Shown here piece by piece: positions 58,874 to 64,000 of a DNA stretch of 64,000 nucleotides; the first letter of the stretch is position 1; the number at the start of each line of letters is the position of its first letter. The notes below the pieces were generated by a model. The model was not told the origin of the DNA and made no database searches. It saw nothing but the letters and a program-made list of their open reading frames with translations. Source of the DNA: Pleurotus ostreatus/Saccharomyces cerevisiae fusant (taxonomy: Eukaryota; Opisthokonta). The position numbers were made by a program, and so were the translations under genes. The stretch spans positions 95,137 through 159,136 of the forward strand of contig JAMQCK010000030.1 of NCBI GenBank assembly GCA_024196135.1, read 5' to 3'.

Positions 58874-60583
58874 ATGCGCGTGCTCCGGGCGTTGACTCGC
58901 GATACCCCTATCTCCACTCTGCATAATAGCATCACGAGCGCGTCGGTTTCGAGCATCTTTCCTCCGCGATCTAGATCGTACGCGTCGCGGTCTTTCCTGT
59001 GCGCGTCGTCCCCTGCTCTACTCTCGCCGCGATCTGCAAGCTCGAGCGCGTTAGCCCCTCGTGTCGTTGGAAGCCCGACAGCGTCAACGGTCCCATCCGC
59101 CCCATTCACGCGTTCTCTGGTCCCAGCTCGTTCGCTATCTCGATCGGCCATGTCCAGCGCACCCTCTCCATCCCCTGCGACCCCCGTGCACGACATGGCG
59201 GCGAAGGGGTTCAATGTGGCGAATGACCTGTATGATCGGTGCGTCCATTCCCCCTGATAGGCCCCTGTAGATCCGCATTCACTCATCCGTCCGATCTTCC
59301 TCCTCCGCGCCGTCATGTCCATGTCCATCTCTCGCAATATCCACGCTCTATCCCCAACCACCTCCTTCACACGCATCTTGCTGACCCCCTACCAGCGCCC
59401 GCCCATCCTACCAACCCTCTGTCCTCTCCTGGATCCGCAAGACTGCGCGGAAAGTGGATGGCGGAGAGAAGCTGAACGTGCTCGAGGTTGGCGCAGGCAC
59501 GGGCATCTTCACGCGCGCATTGCTCGCGCATCCTGAATGGAAGGATGATGTGGGCGAGTTGAGGGTGAGTGCAGGCGATACTGGAGTTTGTGTCGGAGGT
59601 GCATTCCGCTGGCGCGCTGCATTCACGTCAAACCTACATCTTCAGCGCTTTTTCAGAAGCTCAGAACACTTACCTATCTCCCAGGCAATTGAGCCTGCCG
59701 AGGGCATGCGCGACCAATTCATCAAGTCGACTGTTTCTACTGTGAACAACAACAACCCGAAGATTACCGTTCATAATGGCCACTTCTCTTCGCTGCCTGT
59801 ACCCGACGGCTGGGCGGATCTGATTGTTATTGCGCAGGTGGGTGTCCACATTGGCATAGCGATCCCGTACTCCTGAGCTATCCCATTTGAACCAGACCAC
59901 GCTGACCCTTCCTCTCCTAGGCCTTCCATTGGTGCCCCGACCACCCGGCCGCGATAACCGAGTTTGCGCGCGCCTTGAAGAAGGGCGCCCCACTTGTCTT
60001 AGTATGGAACCTGGAGGATCGGTGAGCCGTCTCTTCTCCAGTCGGGACAAGGCGAAGCCATCCTGAGGGATCGGCGTATAGCGTGAATTTTGCTGACGCT
60101 CCATGTCTCCAGCGATGCCGTACCTTGGATCGCCCAGCTACGCGATCGCATAGAGCGCCACGAGCAGGGTGAGTTGTGTATCTTTGCCGCAGCGAATTCA
60201 CGACGTTGATGACTCCCCTTGCAGGCGCCCCCCAATTCCGCCTTGGCCTCTGGCGCGCCTTCGCGGACACCAAGGAGTGGCAAACTCTCTTTACAGAGAA
60301 GCCCTCTCCGAGCGCGGCCTTGCCGGATACCGACACCGACAGCCTCCCTCACACCACCTCGCACACCATCTCCTTCATTCTCCCTGGCACCACCGAGCTC
60401 ACCGTCGACCGCGCGTGCAGCAAGAGCTACATCGCGTCGCTGCCCGAGGACGAGCGCGCGGAAGTAGTCAAGGACGTTCGGGCGATTCTGGAAAAAGGCG
60501 AGGGTCGCCAGTGGATCGACGAGGCGAAGGGTGTGTTTGAGTATCCGTACAAGGCGACGGTGGTGGTCGGATGGAAGGCGTAA
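58874..60583 (+). CDS. SAM-dependent methyltransferase (class I, Crg1-like), possibly mitochondrial
   Basis: The N-terminus from ATG 58874 (MRVLRALTRDTPISTLHNSI) is rich in Arg, Ser and Ala without acids for about 75 residues, like a mitochondrial presequence; an alternative cytosolic start is the Met of MSSAPSPSPATPVHDMAAKG. Then GFNVANDLYDRARPSYQPSV, LSWIRKTARKVDG, motif I LNVLEVGAGTGIFTRALLAH, AIEPAEGMRDQFIKSTV (motif II acid), DGWADLIVIAQAFHWCPDHP (motif IV and the His-Trp of the Crg1 group), ARALKKGAPLVLVWNLEDRD and FEYPYKATVVVGWKA at the end. Crg1-type enzymes methylate small carboxylic or toxic molecules; the substrate here is unknown. About six exons. Confidence 0.85.
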
Positions 60584-61012
60584 GGCGTCGGTTAGACATC
60601 TTTTGTAAGATAAACAAGAAAGCAATCATGTAGTTTTCCCCTTGAAGCACGCTCCCTATCATTGGTCACGGAATGGATGAGCGAAACGCAGACATGCAGT
60701 AATCCCGAGATTACCATGCGCGGCCTTCTTCGTTCTATTCGCGGTGTAGTTGAGTGAGACTCCCGCGTTGAAATCGTCCTCCTGCGTAGTCTTGGGCTGA
60801 TACCGACGTTCCGTATCCCTGAGTATCAGTGAAGCTCAGAATTCGTCCCTTCGTCCGTCCATAATGGTATACTCGCCGACCAACGACTGGGCGAACGACC
60901 GGGGTTCGAACGAGGGTCATATGTCGATTTGTGGGTGACTTCGGCAACGGCATCTGCCGAACTGCTGTACGAGTCCTGTGCACAATCGATGCCCTTTGCG
61001 CTGACCACCACC
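60584..61012. other. intergenic, nothing recognised
   Basis: 429 bp between the methyltransferase and the NACHT gene. A GGTTCGAAC sequence near 60901 recalls a tRNA B box but no cloverleaf can be drawn around it. Confidence 0.45.
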
Positions 61013-63726
61013 ATGGATCACGCAACTGAGCAGACTCAAGCAAGAGAGGGATATGCATTGTACATTGTGCGGTGTGAGTACTGCGACGGCGGCGAGCGTA
61101 CATCAGATAGAGTATTGATCGCGTTCGTAGGCGAAGGCGTCCCCCGCATCGTAACATGGCGGGGGTCCGCTCGACCCGTATACGCCAAAGTCAAGGCTGG
61201 CGGTGGAAAAAGCCAGAAACGATACCTCGACAATGACACCGCTGTCGTTGCACCACTGACCGTGTAAATATTGTCTGCACGCCTGATAGTCCCCACTGAT
61301 GAATTCGTGCTCGTAGACCCGCCAAGGACGACTTGACGCTGAAGATCCAGATGTACGCGAGGCATATGATAAAGGATAGATGTATCGCGGCGACAGACGT
61401 TCTGCTGAAGTCTCTTCTCTCGGAAGAGTTCTGCACTGGTGCGTTCATCTCAACTATGTGTCGACCATGTTGTGAATATTTTCAGTCACCTTGAGCCCGA
61501 TTCACCGTGAGGCCCCGATCGAAAGTACTGTTCTCACAGTGCATGCTGCAACGGGGATGTTGGATCCAAGTGAAGTGGAAAGATTGACGGAAGCTTTTGT
61601 GGTGCACGACAAGTGGTCGAGGATGGTCAAGTGCGTGAAGCCGTTGGTCGAGATCGGTCGCGTTGTGGCGGAGGTAGGTCCTCAAGCTGTGCTCTATTTT
61701 GTTTCCGGCTCAGCGCGCTCATCAGCTGAACCCGATTTCCAAAATGATTCTTTCGGTGCTAGCGCTGGGGATCAACGTAGGTCCCATCCGGCATGATGGC
61801 TTCGTTCCCAAAGCTGATTGGCATTCAGCAATTCGACGAGAGGCTGAGGCGTTTGGAGGCTATTCGAGACCTTCTCGACGCGATTGCCGATGCGAGCCAG
61901 CGCGTGTACGCGCAGGACGAACCGCATTACCGTAGCAAGCGCCAAGTGCAGCTGAAGACCCGTGATGTACTTTTGGCCGAGATCCATGATGCGCTCGTAT
62001 ACCTTCGTCCGCTGTCGGCAGTGTCCGCAGGTACATCTCTTTCCTTCGTCTTTGAGCCGCTCATATAGCTTTGTTAGCTCGTCGAACCTCGTCCCAGGTC
62101 GAATCCCGCATTCACGAGTTCAAGAAGCGCATCTCAATGTTCATGGACGATTTCGAAAGCAAGGGAAGCGTTGACACGCAGGTAGCGGTTTTCACCATAC
62201 TCGAAGAGATGCGTGAGTCGGTGATACGTCTTCCTGATATGCCTTGTGATTATGACCTCGTAGGCCTCGACAAACTCCCATACGCGCGCGGCGTGCGAGC
62301 CGAGCCAAGCAAGCGGTGCTTGCCCGGGACACGCGTTGAATTACTTCGAAAAATTCAAGATTGGGCTCTCAACCCCGTCGCAAACCGTGTATACCTACTT
62401 CAAGGTACTGCTGGCAAAGGGAAAACCGCTGTCGCTCATACAGTGGCGCTATCCTTGCAAGAGGCCGGTGTCGTTACGCCCTTTTTCGCGTTCAATAGGT
62501 ATGACCAGGAACGCGCTGCACACCAGGTCTTGCCCACGCTGGCCAGACAACTCGCGGAGCGAAACAAGCTGTACAGCCAGTACTTGTGCGATCAGCCGCC
62601 TTCGCTGCTAGAAAGTCGAGATCCCGCGACCCAAGTTCAGTGTCTAATCCGCGGGGGCCTAGGAGACTGTACCGTCGGCGCACCCATCGTGTTCGTTATA
62701 GACGCCCTTGATGAGTGCTCCGACGCTCGCGTGCAGGCCGAGGATCGGAGGAACATGCTAGAGCGTCTGCGCAATTGTCTTGTCGACTCCCGACTCCCCT
62801 CGAACGTCCGGTTCTTCCTCACCTACCGTCCAGACGAAGACATAATAAGATGTTTGGCCCAACCGATCGTGCAAGCCACGCGGCTATCCATCGATAAGGT
62901 TGACGGCACCGAAAGCGACATACGCGCGTTCGTCAAATTCAGGCTCGCGAACACACATTTTTGTGACAAGGTCCATACGGTGGCCTTCGCGGCGCAGACG
63001 TTGTTTCAGAGCGCGGCGGTCCTCTGCCTGGAGCTTACTAGGGTCAACAGCCCAAGGACTGTCGTTTTTCCTCGCGAGCTCCTGCAGCGTATCATGCAGA
63101 ACCCCGGGCAGCCGTTGTACGGGACTTATCGGGCCATTCTCGAGACCCACTTCGACACAACCAGCGCAGCCGTCATGTCCGTCCTTCGCCAACTTCTGGG
63201 CTGGGTATTTGTGATGCACAGCCCTCAACCGTACGCCGTGTTCCGAAGCATAGCCAAGGTGCATCTAGCGAACGCCGATGACCTTGACTTTGTCTTCCTT
63301 GGCCTTGGCTCTTTGTTAACGGGGGTTACGCCTGCCAGTGCAGACCCTGTACAGCCGCTGCATACATCATTTCGCGATTTCATCCTTAATGATACACAAA
63401 GCCAGCCGTTCTCTCTGGGCAACGATTTCGCCGCAGCGCATGCGGAGGTGGCTTATGCCTGCCTACGGATCATGAACGACCCAACAGAGGGCCTCAGAAT
63501 CAATGCATGCAAGCTATCGAGATCATTCATCCTGAAGAAGCAAATTCAGGATCTGGAACAGCGCGTGTCCGATTATATCTCGCCAGGCCTTCAATACTAT
63601 GACGGTCAAATTGCACATTTAATCCGACAAAAACTTCTACTGCTTTTAGGCCTATACGAGGTCGTTTTGAAGCATAAGTTAGACCTGCCTTCGAAGTCGC
63701 GCTCGAACGCATTTTGCGCGAAATAA
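61013..63726 (+). CDS. NACHT-domain NTPase of the basidiomycete NLR-like type, C-terminus short
   Basis: Related to fungal innate-recognition/heterokaryon-incompatibility NTPases. A weak C2-like first exon (YALYIVRCE, RPVYAKVKAGG) is followed by LKIQMYARHMIKDRCIAATD, a helical part (IRDLLDAIADASQRVYAQDE; RRTSSQVESRIHEFKKRISM) and the entry to the ATPase: LDKLPYARGVRAEPSKRCLP, GTRVELLRKIQDW. Walker A is VYLLQGTAGKGKTAVAHTVA; Walker B is GAPIVFVIDALDECSD; then VRFFLTYRPDEDI (sensor Arg) and the helical domain with LHTSFRDFILND, all typical. The frame closes at 63726 after LPSKSRSNAFCAK with no WD40, ankyrin or TPR repeats. The stop coincides with the start of a GCGCGAAA-rich repeat. Introns before 62071 are inferred; the start is uncertain. 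Confidence 0.78.
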
Positions 63727-63930
63727 ACCGCTACTTGACGGCGCGAAACTTTGGTGACCAACGAAGCCCGCGCGACCTTTTGCTGGATTGCGCGAAACTT
63801 TTGGTCAATGCGCCAAACTTTCTCTTCGCGCGCGACCTCCTAGACTGGGCGCGCAAGACCCACCTTGGTCGGGTCAGGTCATTAGCGCGACCTTTCCCGG
63901 GTCTTGCGAGTGCGCGAAACTACCCTTCGT
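63713..63930 (+). repeat. GCGCGAAA/GCGCGACC-rich repeat at the 3' end of the NACHT gene
   Basis: Recurring GCGCGAAA (63717, about 63740, 63791 and 63912), GCGCCAAAC and GCGCGACCTTT within about 220 bp, clearly different in texture from the coding sequence before it. It may be an inserted repetitive element; its right border probably lies close to the window end. Confidence 0.5.
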
Positions 63931-64000
63931 GAAGGTCTGCGCCAGAAACCGAACCGTGACAAGGCAGGTTCGGCCGGCGGCCCGGCGGCCCTCCGGTCCG

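Noticed and set aside
60840..60920. tRNA-like B-box sequence GGTTCGAAC
   Set aside because: No matching A box and no acceptor stem at the right distance.

Overview
The window is nuclear DNA of a filamentous basidiomycete, most likely an Agaricomycete. The basis is short introns (about 45-70 nt, GT...AG with CTNAC-type branch points) in almost every gene, GC-rich coding sequence, compact gene spacing, and recognisable fungal genes: UBP8, SQT1, a ROM2-type RhoGEF, SNU66, a Pcl-type cyclin, GH51 arabinofuranosidases and a basidiomycete NACHT protein. Intron-exon structures were worked out by hand from splice signals and reading frame, so exon edges may be off by a few bases.

Layout. 1-16.9 kb is a housekeeping block: UBP8 (minus, 3' end cut by the window edge), an acidic conserved small protein, a forkhead gene preceded by a diverged duplication, an aquaporin with a changed first NPA box, SQT1, an RGG-rich unknown, a DH-PH-CNH RhoGEF and an ER protein disulfide isomerase. 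16.9-22.4 kb holds 2.6 kb of repeat-bearing non-coding DNA, a TDP2-like protein whose metal-binding motifs are largely replaced, and a GPI-anchored serine-rich wall protein. 23.3-30.8 kb carries two tandem secreted GH51 alpha-L-arabinofuranosidases on the minus strand. 31.8-35.8 kb is one alpha-arrestin gene with a very long disordered tail. 38.7-47.5 kb has a cyclin, SNU66 and mitochondrial methionyl-tRNA synthetase. 47.5-55.3 kb is an accessory region: three related small genes (A, B, C), all on the minus strand, about 2-3 kb apart, each with a TATA box about 100 bp before its start and a conserved 18-nt microexon, embedded in otherwise empty DNA. 55.3-64 kb holds RNase H2A, a doubtful intron-rich locus, a SAM-dependent methyltransferase and a NACHT NTPase that ends where a GCGCGAAA-rich repeat begins.

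Most notable. (1) Both GH51 paralogues appear to contain a 3-nucleotide exon that encodes the single His of a conserved motif; one copy has a second 3-nt exon for a conserved Glu, and runs of 17-, 9- and 3-nt exons lie next to each other. (2) The three small genes at 48.0, 50.3-51.1 and 53.5-54.3 kb look like an undescribed lineage-restricted family with a Tudor/SH3-like sequence pattern and swapped N-termini, one of them a probable signal peptide. (3) The TDP2-like protein looks like a pseudoenzyme.
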